Assembly: GCA_963829355.1 (NCBI GenBank)
Contig: CAWHHZ010000012.1
Span: 113,670-177,669, forward strand
DNA length: 64,000 nucleotides
DNA from: CAWHHZ01 sp963829355
GTDB taxonomy: Bacteria; Acidobacteriota; Thermoanaerobaculia; Gp7-AA8; JAHWKK01
Direction of reading: 5' to 3'
Positions 55,785 to 64,000 of the stretch are shown in pieces; the stretch's first letter is position 1; the number at the start of each line of letters is the position of its first letter. The position numbers were made by a program, and so were the translations under genes. The notes beneath the pieces were generated by a model, which was not told the origin of the DNA, did no database searches, and was given only the letters and a program-made list of their open reading frames with translations.

Positions 55785-57590
55785 ACCCACAGCGATTCGT
55801 CGCGGTTTTTTCATGGCCGGGCGGGGAGTACGGGGCCGTCGTGCGCTCATCGAAGGAGTGACCGGCATACTCGTTCTCGCTCTTCTTACGACTCCAAACG
55901 CCGATGCCCGCCCGCGTCCGGTCCGGACGCCGGTGCAGCCGCTGGTCACCTCTCCCGACTGCGGTGGCGCCCTCGACACGGGACCATGCCTCGATGGTGG
56001 CAACGAGTCGTTCGCACCACTGCAGTCCGACGAGGTCGAGGCTCTGGCGCTCGCCGCAGCGGCGGCCGTCGACGATCGTCGAATGACCGTTGCCGTCGTG
56101 GACCGCGCGGGACGGGTTCTGGCACTCGTGCGGAAGCCGGATGCCGATCCCGCGAATGACGATCTCGCCGTCGGTACCGCGATGGCCGCCGCCTTCTTCA
56201 GTCACGACATGGCGCCGCTCTCCTCTCGCACTGTCCGATTCATCAGCGGGGTCCATTTCCCTCCGGGTGTCAGACGTGCGCCAAACGCGGCACTCTACGG
56301 AATCGAGAACACGAATCGGGGCTGCGATTTCAACGTCACCTTCAATGAGGGCAAGTGCATACCGCGGGCGACCTCGATCGCGGGCGGACCGTGCAATCCT
56401 TTCGATCAGTCCGGCTGCGGGACGGGACCCGTGACGGGAAAGCCGAATCCGTTCGACCTCCACGAAGGCGGAAGCCACCCCGAGGCGATCGGTCTCCGCG
56501 GGCCTGACAATCCCGACGGCTTGCCCGTCAACCCGGGCGGGATTCCGATCTACCGTGTCAGCGACGTCCGAGTCACCAGCGGCTCGATCGAAGAGGGGAC
56601 GGCGCGGATCGAGGTCGATCGGCCGAGTCATCTCGTCGGCGGCATCGGCGTCGTCGGCGTGTCACCGGAAGACGCGGAGTTCTCCGCATTCGCAGCCGTC
56701 GCGTTGAGCGGCCGTCTCCTTTTTCCAGCTCCGCAATTTCCTCTGCCTCCTCCCGGGCGCGTCTTCATCGACGGCGTCAGGCTTCCGTTCGTCGAGCAGG
56801 GGACGCGTCCCGAATCTTCGTCACCCGGTGAGGCCCTCGGAGCACAGTTCGTGGTCGGTCCTGCTGGCGGCGGATGTGTTCCGAACCGGTACCTCGTCGG
56901 ACCGTACGGAAGCGAGGAGCTCCCGGTCGAGGATGTCGACACGATCGTGAGGCAGGCGTACGACGCGGCGCGGCGAACGAGAGGGCTGATCCGGTTGCCG
57001 CTCAACAGCCACGCGAGAATGGTGTTCGCAGTCTCGGATCTCGACGGCAATATCCTCGCTCTCTACCGAATGCCGGATGCGACCGTATTCTCGATCGACG
57101 TCGCCGTCGCGAAAGCGCGAAACGTCGTGTACTTCAGCAGCGACTCGAAGTTGCCCGGCGACTTGCCAGGTCTCCCGGTGGGTGCATCAGTGACCAATCG
57201 GTCGATCGGTTTCGGTGCACAACCGCTTTTCCCGCAGGCATCGACGGTACTGAGCCCGGGCCGTTTTTCGATCTCTTCCGTCATGATCTCGAGAACGTCT
57301 GTTCGCAGGGACTCCAGCCAGCGAATCCGAATCAGAACGGTGTCGTCTTCTTTCCCGGCAGTATCCCCCTCTACCGGGGCGACACGCTGATCGGGGGCCT
57401 CGGAATCAGCGGTGATGGGATCGACCAGGATGACTACGTTTCGTGGCACGGAGCGAAGGGCTTCCGCTCGGACGAGGAGGATTGGGCGGACCAGCATCAG
57501 ATCCGCGACGTGCGGATTCCGTTCATGAAGTTTCCCCGCCATCCGGAGGGTGTCACGGAAGAATCGCCGGAGCCGTTCGATGAGCCGTAG
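55774..57590 (+). CDS. Secreted tandem GlcG/HbpS-like haem-binding protein, one frameshift
   Basis: About 605 residues; it starts at ATG 55774 inside the previous gene's last codons. A hydrophobic export segment (GILVLALLTTPNADA) is followed by two copies of a GlcG/HbpS (DUF336) fold: MTVAVVDRAGRVLALVRKPDA...AVGTAMAAAFFS and MVFAVSDLDGNILALYRMPDA...DVAVAKARNVVYFS. A break near 57230-57250 changes frame by one base; the restored frame continues PGPFFDLFRHDLENVCSQGL to IPFMKFPRHPEG. HbpS-type domains bind haem or iron-related ligands. Position in the operon suggests a haem-loading, redox-sensing or structural role in the periplasm (inference). It lacks CxxCH sites. Confidence 0.8.
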
Positions 57591-57642
57591 GGTAGGGAGC
57601 GAGGTACGGGGAACGAGAAACGCCGCAGCACATCCGACGCTG

Positions 57643-59733
57643 ATGAGCGCGCGAATCGGTTGTCCCCTCATCACTCCAGGAAAAGGTGGTCCCGCAACGC
57701 AGAACAGTGGGAGCACTGCGATCGGGATGATATTGATCGCGGCCGCGCTGATTCTGAGCGCGATCCCGGTCCTCGCCGAGCCTCCGGCCATCACCTTCGA
57801 CGCCGGCGACCTGCTCGTCGTCAACTCCGTCCCCGTCGTCATTTCCGGCACTGTCACGCCCCCGACCGCCCGCATCGCTGTAACTCTGCGCGCGAGAACC
57901 GTCGAAACCGTCGCGGAGAACGGACGGTGGAGTCTTGCGTGGCCGGAGCCACTGCCGATCGGGACACACGCCGTGACTGCTGCGGTGATCGATGGTCCCG
58001 TGGTCCTCGCGGAAGGCTCCTCAGTGATCCGTGTCGAATATACGAGCACACTCACCCGCCGTCCGTACGATCTCGAGGAGGTCGAGGCGAGGGGAACGCG
58101 GCCGATGCTTCGTCCGGAGGATTACCAGGCATTTACCGACCGCTGGAAGATCGTGCCACCCACCGACTACGAGATTCTGGTCAAACCGAAGCATCCTCTC
58201 GATCCCTACAACCAGAACATCCTCAAAGGCGACAAGCCGATCATCGGGCAGGACATCTTCCTCAGTCTCACCGGCATCTCGGACACACTCTTCGAAGGGC
58301 GACAGGTCCCGGTTCCGTCCAGCGTCAGTACCGATGATCCATCGAGCATCGAGTTCTTCGGAGAAGGCGACCAGGGCTTCATCAATCAGAACATCGTCCT
58401 CTCCGCGGATCTCTACCGGGGGCAGACCACGTTCAAGCCGGCCGACTGGCGGGCGCGCGTGACGCTCGTCGGCAACTTCAATCACCTCGAAGTGCGAGAG
58501 AACGCCGCGGTCAGTCCCAATGTCCGTCGCGGTACCGATCGCAGCGACGGACACCTCGGGCTGCAGGAGCTCTTTTTCGAGAAGAAGATCGCGGATCTTT
58601 CGCCGAACTACGATTTCGTTTCGGCGCGGCTCGGCGTCCAGCCCTTCGTGAGCGACTTTCGCGGGTTCATCTTCAACGACTCCAACCTCGGAGCACGACT
58701 GTTCGGAAATCTCCAGTCGAACCGGATCCAGTACAACCTGGCGTACTTCGAGCGGCTGGAGAAGGACACCAACAGCGGGCTCAACATCTTCGATGAGCTT
58801 CGCGATCAGCGCGTGGCGATCGCAAACCTCTACGTGCAGGACTTCCTCGTCCGTGGATACACGGCCGAGGCGAGCATCCATTACCTTCAGGATGACCCGA
58901 GTCTGTTCTACGACGCGAATGGATTTCTCGCCCGTCCCGATCCGATCGGCGATTTTCAGCCACACAAGATCGAAGCGACCTACCTCGGCTTCGCGGGTTT
59001 CGGGCATGTCGGACGCTGGAATGTCGATCACGCCTTCTACTACGTCTTCGGCGACGACAGTCTGAATCCAATCGCCGGATCCGATCCGATCGGCGGAGGT
59101 GTGGGATCGGGAGGAGCTCGACCAGGAGACGATTCAGTTGACATCTCGGCCGGGATGGCCGCGTTCGAGCTCTCGTACGATCGCGACTGGTACCGTCCCA
59201 GGATCGGCTACTTCTGGGCGAGCGGAGACGATGATCTGTTCGACCGTGACGCGAACGGGTTTGCATCGATCTTCGCCAACCCGAACTTCGCTGGCGGTGG
59301 GTTCAGCTTCTGGAACAGGCTCGGGATCCGTCTCGCCGGAACGGGCGTCGGTCTCGTGCATCGAGGAAGCCTGACGCCAGACCTCAACAGCAGCAAGGAT
59401 GAGGGACAACCGAACTTCGTCAATCCCGGTCTTCACCTGGCGACGGTCGGTCTCGACGTCGAGCTGACGACGCGCATGAAGCTGATCCTGACCGGCAACT
59501 ATCTCCGCTTCGACGAGACGGAAACACTCGAAGGTGTGCTGTTCCAGGGTGACATCGATCGGGAGATCGGGTTCGATCTCTCCGCGGGAGCCCGCTATCG
59601 ACCGTATCTCAACAACAACGTGATCGTGCTGATGGGAGCGGCCGTGTTCGTTCCCGGCCAGGGATTCGAGGATATCTACGAAGATGATTCTCTGCTGTTC
59701 CAGCTCTTCACGAACCTCACGCTGACCTTCTGA
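57643..59733 (+). CDS. Outer-membrane beta-barrel protein with Ig-like N-terminus
   Basis: About 696 residues from ATG 57643; longer starts at 57550 or 57580 would overlap the previous gene, and a shorter one at 57727 is possible. The signal peptide is GMILIAAALILSAIPVLAEPP. Residues 75-150 form a bacterial Ig-like domain (VVNSVPVVISGTVTPPTARIAV). The rest is rich in alternating aromatic/hydrophobic strands (RIQYNLAYFERLE, YTAEASIHYLQD, WNVDHAFYYVFGDD) and ends LFTNLTLTF, with the terminal phenylalanine expected for barrel insertion. Flanked by multihaem cytochrome genes, it may be the porin part of a porin-cytochrome conduit. Confidence 0.85.
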   Translation: MSARIGCPLITPGKGGPATQNSGSTAIGMILIAAALILSAIPVLAEPPAITFDAGDLLVVNSVPVVISGTVTPPTARIAVTLRARTVETVAENGRWSLAWPEPLPIGTHAVTAAVIDGPVVLAEGSSVIRVEYTSTLTRRPYDLEEVEARGTRPMLRPEDYQAFTDRWKIVPPTDYEILVKPKHPLDPYNQNILKGDKPIIGQDIFLSLTGISDTLFEGRQVPVPSSVSTDDPSSIEFFGEGDQGFINQNIVLSADLYRGQTTFKPADWRARVTLVGNFNHLEVRENAAVSPNVRRGTDRSDGHLGLQELFFEKKIADLSPNYDFVSARLGVQPFVSDFRGFIFNDSNLGARLFGNLQSNRIQYNLAYFERLEKDTNSGLNIFDELRDQRVAIANLYVQDFLVRGYTAEASIHYLQDDPSLFYDANGFLARPDPIGDFQPHKIEATYLGFAGFGHVGRWNVDHAFYYVFGDDSLNPIAGSDPIGGGVGSGGARPGDDSVDISAGMAAFELSYDRDWYRPRIGYFWASGDDDLFDRDANGFASIFANPNFAGGGFSFWNRLGIRLAGTGVGLVHRGSLTPDLNSSKDEGQPNFVNPGLHLATVGLDVELTTRMKLILTGNYLRFDETETLEGVLFQGDIDREIGFDLSAGARYRPYLNNNVIVLMGAAVFVPGQGFEDIYEDDSLLFQLFTNLTLTF

Positions 59734-59758
59734 TGATGAACCAACGGGACTGGATTCG

Positions 59759-62700
59759 ATGACGAAACGAGCGAGACGAACTCTTCAACCGCTGACGATC
59801 GTGGCGGTCGTCCTGTGCGCGTCCGCCTGGTTACTGCTCCCACGCGTTGCCTCCGGCGAAGCAGCTCCTTATGAAGCCCTGCTTCGCCAATCTGAAGCGA
59901 GCGCTGCCGCCAAAAGCACCGGTTGTCTCAGTTGTCACCGCGGCATCGAGCCGATGCACTCTTCTGCCGCGGTGAAGCTCGGCTGTACCGACTGTCATGG
60001 AGGCGACGCGACGATTGTTGCCACGAACGGATCGGATCGGGAGGAACTGAAGCGGCAGGCGCATGTACAGGCGGTTCACCCGGAACGGTGGAGCCGGAAC
60101 GGCGAACGAAGCGCGGCGAATCCCCCTCGCACCTACACCGCGCTGAACGAGGAGAGTCCGGAGTTCATCCGATTCATCAATCCGGGTGACCTTCGTGTTG
60201 CCCCCGAGACGTGTGGCCCCTGCCATCCGAGCGAGGTCAATCGCGTCCCGCGCAGTACGATGTCCACGGCAACCACGTTCTGGACCGCTGCCGCATACGC
60301 GAACGGAATCCTCGATCTCAAGTACGGCATCCTCGGTGAGTACTACACGAGAGACGGTGAGGCTGGTGCGATCGTGCCAGAGTCGCATCCGAATGAGCCG
60401 GAGCCGGGCAAGGGCACCGTTCCCGCCGTGGTGCCTCTGCCGCGATGGGAGCTGACGCAGCCGGGCGAGTACTTCCGCGCCTTCGAGCGTGGCGGAATCT
60501 TCCAGAACACGACGCCCCCGGAGATCGGCCTGCCCAACACGCTCGATGATCCGGGCCGTCCCGATATTCGTGTCAGCAACCGAGGCCGCGGGACCGGACT
60601 CCGTATCAGCCCCGCGCTGATCAACCTGCACAAGACCCGGCTGAACGATCCACATCTGTCATTCCTCGGAACGAATGATCATCCCGGCGACTACCGGTCG
60701 AGCGGCTGCTCCGCCTGCCATGTCGTCTATGCGAACGACCGCGATCCCTTCAACTCGGGACCGTGGGCTGCGTTCGGGCATACCGGAACGACTGCGACCA
60801 ATGACCCGACGATCCCAACAGGCGAGAAAGGGCACCCGATCCGGCACAGGCTGACACGTGCGATTCCGAGCAGCCAGTGCATGTCGTGTCACATGCACCA
60901 GCCAAATTCCTTCATCAACACCTACCTCGGCTACACGATGTGGGACTACGAAAGCGATGCTGGCCTTCTCTTCCCCGCGGAGCAACGGAACCCGACCGAG
61001 GCCGAGAAGCGGGCAAGTCTCGAGCACAACCCGGAAGGTGCGGCGGTCCGGGGACTCTGGACGGACATCGATTTTCTGGAGAACGTGAGCGATCTCAATC
61101 CCAAAGCGGAGAACACCCAGTTTGCCGACTATCACGGTCATGGATGGGTCTTTCAGGCCGTCTTCAAACGGGATCGACAGGGGAGACTGCTCGATGAGGA
61201 GGGAAACGTCGTCTCCTTCGAGGATCCGGCGAAATTCGAGAAGGCCGTTCACCTCCGGGACATTCACCTCGAACGGGGTATGCACTGTGTCGACTGCCAC
61301 TTCGACGTCGACTCGCACGGCAACGGGATGATTCACTCCGACTACGCTGCGGCGATCGAGATCGAGTGCCGCGATTGCCATGGAACCGTCGATCGCACGA
61401 CGACCCTCCGGACCTCCGGACCAGCAGCCCCCGCGGGAGGAACGGATCTCTCGCTCGCGACGACGCCATTCGGTCAGCGGCGGTTCGCCTGGCGCGATGG
61501 GAAGCTCTTTCAACGCTCGATGGTCAACAGGGGAATGGAGTGGCCGGTCCTCCAGGTCCGGCACATGATCGATCCCGACCGGCCCGAATACAACGCGAAA
61601 GCGGCACGGGCGAAGACGATGCATCGGGACGGCTCGGGGTGGGGCATGGGCGCGTCACAGTCCGAGCTCGCGCACTCCGAGTCGACGATGACGTGCGACA
61701 GTTGTCACTCGTCATGGATCACGAGCTGCTCGGGATGTCATCTCCCGCAGGAAGCGAACGTCAAGTCGAAGATGATTCGCTACGAAGGGGAGACGACGCG
61801 GAACTATGCCTCGTACAACCCTCAGGTGATTCGAACAGACGCCTACATGCTCGGGATCAGCGGTGTGAACAAGGGCCATCGCGTCACGCCGGTCCGTTCG
61901 TCGAGCGCTCTCGTGCTCAGCTCGACCAACGCGAATCGTGAACGCATCTACATGCAGCAGTCCACCATTTCGGCTCCGGGGTACAACGGACAGGCTTTCA
62001 ATCCTCATGTTCCCCATACCGTTCGCACCAAGGAGGCGAAGCGTTGCAGCGACTGTCATCTCTCCGCGGCGAACGACAACAATGCGTGGATGGCGCAGCT
62101 TCTGTTGCAGGGCACCGACTGGGTCAATTTCATCGGGCGCTATGCATGGGTTGCAGAGGGAGATGAGGGGTTCGAGGCGATCGCCGTCACCGAGTGGGAT
62201 GAACCGCAGACGGTGATCGGCAGCAGTCTCCACCGCATCGTCTATCCCGACAACTATGAGCGCCACGAGGAGCAGCATCACGAGCTCACGCTGGCGCATC
62301 ATCATCACGGCCACGGTGTCCGGGACATTCAGCTGCGGGGAGAGTACCTCTTCACGGCACAGGGGCACGACGGAATGATCGTGTACGACGTGGCAAACGT
62401 GGACAACAAGGGGTTTTCTGAGCGCATCGCGTCGGGCCCGGTCTCGCCGCTGGGACAGCGTACGTTCATTGAGACTCACGATGCACGCGACGTCGAGCTT
62501 CCTACCACGATGCCGATGGCGCCATCCCGCGCCACGCCTCCGATGAGCAGCGAGCAGCCGATCCACCCGATCTACAAGTACGCCTTCATCGCGGACGCTG
62601 AGGAGGGAATCATACTGGTGAACGTGGAGACACTGACCGACGGTGATCCGGAGAACAACTTCTTCGAGCGGGCGCTGACGTGGAACCCGGGCGGCATGTT

Positions 62701-63442
62701 CGATGGTGCTGAATCGATCACGCTCGGCGGACACTACGCCTATATCCTGAGTGACCGCGGTCTCACGGTGGCAGACTTCTCCACTCCGCTGCAACCGAAG
62801 GTCGTTGCGAACCTGCCGGAGGTCGCCGGCGGCGTCGCGGGTGATCTCCAGTTCCGTTACCTGTTCGTGATCGACGAGGCAGGGTTGACCGTCGTCGATG
62901 TGACCTCGCCGGTTGAACCGAAGATCGCTGCCCGGCTTTCGATCGAAGATGCGAAGAGCATCTATGTCGCGAGAACGTACGCCTACGTCGGTGCCGGAAA
63001 GAACGGCGTCGCGATCGTCGACATCGAGAATCCGGAGCAGCCGCGGGTCGATCAGATGTTCACGGGAGGCGTTCTGAAGGACACACACGACGTGAAGGTG
63101 GCCTCGACCAACGCCAGCCTCTTTGCGTATGTAGCAGACGGCGAGAACGGATTCCACGTCGTGCAGTTGACCTCACCGGAGTGGACGCCTACCTACGCAG
63201 GCTTCAGCCCGCGCCCCGAGCCGCGGCTGATCGCGAGCCGGCATACACACGGACCGGCGCTTGCGATCTCGCGCGGACTCGACCGCGACCGTGCAGTCGA
63301 CGAGACAGGTCACCAGGTCGCCGTCTTCAACCGGATCGGTGCACGACCGATGAATCTCGAGGAGATGCAGAGGCTGTATCTGAAGGATGGGGAGATCTAC
63401 CGTGTGAAGGATGAGGTCGCCCAGGACGAGAGTGACAACTGA
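59759..63442 (+). CDS. Decahaem cytochrome c with C-terminal LVIVD beta-propeller
   Basis: A 1227-residue exported protein with an N-terminal signal helix (LTIVAVVLCASAWLLLPRVASG). Ten CxxCH sites are spread over residues 55-770: CLSCH, CTDCH, CGPCH, CSACH, CMSCH, CVDCH, CRDCH, CDSCH, CSGCH, CSDCH. A histidine-rich stretch (LAHHHHGHG, about 855) starts the C-terminal third, which consists of LVIVD-type repeats (YAFIADAEEGIILVNVE, YAYILSDRGLTVADFSTPLQPKVV, YLFVIDEAGLTVVDVTSPVEPKI, YAYVGAGKNGVAIVDIENPEQPRV) forming a propeller. The gene follows the barrel gene by 25 bp. It is probably an outer-membrane-associated or extracellular electron carrier whose propeller binds a partner or surface. Confidence 0.92.
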   Translation: MTKRARRTLQPLTIVAVVLCASAWLLLPRVASGEAAPYEALLRQSEASAAAKSTGCLSCHRGIEPMHSSAAVKLGCTDCHGGDATIVATNGSDREELKRQAHVQAVHPERWSRNGERSAANPPRTYTALNEESPEFIRFINPGDLRVAPETCGPCHPSEVNRVPRSTMSTATTFWTAAAYANGILDLKYGILGEYYTRDGEAGAIVPESHPNEPEPGKGTVPAVVPLPRWELTQPGEYFRAFERGGIFQNTTPPEIGLPNTLDDPGRPDIRVSNRGRGTGLRISPALINLHKTRLNDPHLSFLGTNDHPGDYRSSGCSACHVVYANDRDPFNSGPWAAFGHTGTTATNDPTIPTGEKGHPIRHRLTRAIPSSQCMSCHMHQPNSFINTYLGYTMWDYESDAGLLFPAEQRNPTEAEKRASLEHNPEGAAVRGLWTDIDFLENVSDLNPKAENTQFADYHGHGWVFQAVFKRDRQGRLLDEEGNVVSFEDPAKFEKAVHLRDIHLERGMHCVDCHFDVDSHGNGMIHSDYAAAIEIECRDCHGTVDRTTTLRTSGPAAPAGGTDLSLATTPFGQRRFAWRDGKLFQRSMVNRGMEWPVLQVRHMIDPDRPEYNAKAARAKTMHRDGSGWGMGASQSELAHSESTMTCDSCHSSWITSCSGCHLPQEANVKSKMIRYEGETTRNYASYNPQVIRTDAYMLGISGVNKGHRVTPVRSSSALVLSSTNANRERIYMQQSTISAPGYNGQAFNPHVPHTVRTKEAKRCSDCHLSAANDNNAWMAQLLLQGTDWVNFIGRYAWVAEGDEGFEAIAVTEWDEPQTVIGSSLHRIVYPDNYERHEEQHHELTLAHHHHGHGVRDIQLRGEYLFTAQGHDGMIVYDVANVDNKGFSERIASGPVSPLGQRTFIETHDARDVELPTTMPMAPSRATPPMSSEQPIHPIYKYAFIADAEEGIILVNVETLTDGDPENNFFERALTWNPGGMFDGAESITLGGHYAYILSDRGLTVADFSTPLQPKVVANLPEVAGGVAGDLQFRYLFVIDEAGLTVVDVTSPVEPKIAARLSIEDAKSIYVARTYAYVGAGKNGVAIVDIENPEQPRVDQMFTGGVLKDTHDVKVASTNASLFAYVADGENGFHVVQLTSPEWTPTYAGFSPRPEPRLIASRHTHGPALAISRGLDRDRAVDETGHQVAVFNRIGARPMNLEEMQRLYLKDGEIYRVKDEVAQDESDN

Positions 63443-63531
63443 ACATTGAAGAACGAGGACGAGAAACAAGAGCGGAAATGTCGAGAGCACCACGGTGACG
63501 GCAGCTTGACCGCAGCAGGGGAGACGCAGCG

Positions 63532-64000
63532 ATGACGCCACGGACAAAGGGAGATCGAGCGAGCCACACATCGAGGCTGCATCTGAAGGGATGGGGGCTG
63601 CGGCTGCTGATCGCGTTTGTTCTTGCGGCCATGCTTGCACTGACCGTCGCCATGGCTCAGGAAACCGCGCCTGCGACTCCAGCCGATCCGGCGACGACGC
63701 CCGCGGTCGGCACCTACATGGGGCCGGCATCATGTGCTGCGAGCGGCTGTCATGGGAGCCCGCTTCCAGTCGCCGACGCAGAGGTTCTGATGAACGAGTA
63801 CGACACGTGGCTGCACACCCCGGCTCCGACGCACGTGCGCGCGTGGGAGGTGTTGCTGCAACCAGTCTCCAGGCGCATCGCCCGGAACCTCGGCCTCCGC
63901 TCCTCACCAGAGGATGCGCCGCAATGCATCGGATGTCATGCGACCGATCTCGCGATGCAGCATCAGGCAGAGGCCGGAGCGATCGCGCTCGCGGACGGTG
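63532..64000 (+). CDS. Multihaem cytochrome c (c554-like), N-terminal part
   Basis: The gene runs off the window, leaving 156 residues. GGGGAG precedes ATG 63532 by eight bases. The signal helix LRLLIAFVLAAMLALTVAMAQ is followed by GTYMGPASCAASGCHGSPLP, a C-x4-CH haem site of the kind found in cytochrome c554-like families, and then a normal site CIGCHATD. The WLHTPAPTH segment provides likely distal histidine ligands. It is the last visible gene of the redox operon and lies 90 bp after the decahaem-LVIVD gene. The full haem number cannot be known. Confidence 0.85.
   Translation, partial: MTPRTKGDRASHTSRLHLKGWGLRLLIAFVLAAMLALTVAMAQETAPATPADPATTPAVGTYMGPASCAASGCHGSPLPVADAEVLMNEYDTWLHTPAPTHVRAWEVLLQPVSRRIARNLGLRSSPEDAPQCIGCHATDLAMQHQAEAGAIALADG

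Noticed and set aside
61712..63157. A 481-codon open frame on the minus strand, opposite the decahaem-LVIVD gene.
   Set aside because: It lies fully antisense to a gene with clear haem and propeller motifs and has no recognisable domain; long antisense frames are expected at this GC content.
1..64000. tRNA, rRNA or riboswitch genes.
   Set aside because: No cloverleaf, rRNA segment or known aptamer core was recognised by eye; a covariance-model scan would be needed to exclude small RNAs.

Overview
This is a 64 kb high-GC chromosomal window from a Gram-negative bacterium with a large signalling and redox repertoire: outer-membrane barrel, periplasmic multihaem cytochromes, lipoproteins, RND efflux, Hanks-type kinases with TPR or sigma-54 modules, and an MglA GTPase. 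The mix fits an uncultured Acidobacteriota-like or similar soil/sediment lineage. That placement is inference from gene content; no rRNA, tRNA or CRISPR array was seen.

Layout. 0-9 kb: end of a cation/proton antiporter, a secreted amidohydrolase, an SLC12-like transporter, a MauG-type di-haem peroxidase (frame disrupted), a luciferase-like flavin oxidoreductase and an aldehyde dehydrogenase. 9-10.7 kb: an ILVBL/HACL2-like thiamine-diphosphate enzyme in tandem with that dehydrogenase. 11-14 kb: a nine-haem secreted cytochrome ending at a strong terminator. 14-20 kb: aldo/keto reductase, threonine synthase-like enzyme, coiled-coil lipoprotein, MglA-like GTPase, Smr protein and NadA. 20-28 kb: two divergent signalling giants, a kinase/FlgO/TPR protein and a 1766-residue kinase/AAA/TPR/GAF/sigma-54-activator fusion. 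28-33 kb: a carboxypeptidase-like-domain protein, PilZ protein, M15-like LysM protein, and a coupled HutF/M20 pair. 33-37 kb: a heterodimeric ABC exporter. 37-42 kb: a small glutaredoxin-like protein, YifB/ComM, an S9 peptidase and a rhodanese lipoprotein. 42-49 kb: an RND efflux pump with adaptor (many frame breaks), a TPR protein and a membrane glycosyltransferase. 49-64 kb: a long plus-strand redox operon.

Two items stand out. First, the rhodanese-like lipoprotein (41733-42266) has one in-frame TGA exactly where related rhodanese sequences, as I recall them, have the second cysteine of a C-x-C-P-N-E motif. The frame continues through a complete rhodanese C-terminus, and a 7-bp GC stem with a G-containing loop begins 14 nt after the TGA, so this is a strong selenoprotein candidate. 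Second, the 49-64 kb operon encodes what looks like a complete, signal-controlled electron conduit: DUF4388-like/FHA regulator; flavoprotein fused to two cyclic-nucleotide domains and a four-cluster ferredoxin; di-haem b membrane protein; a decahaem cytochrome bracketed by two cytoplasmic FHA domains; tandem GlcG/HbpS-like protein; outer-membrane barrel; decahaem-LVIVD protein; and a c554-like cytochrome running off the window. I infer electrons go from NAD(P)H through FAD, Fe-S, haem b and periplasmic haem c to the outer membrane, with phosphorylation and cNMP control.

Several genes carry single-base frame breaks, mostly one extra base, densest at 42-46 kb. They may be assembly errors or real decay; affected coordinates are given as the reconstructed gene. 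A dispersed 0.13-kb repeat with GTCATCCTGAGC-type inverted ends occupies four intergenic regions.
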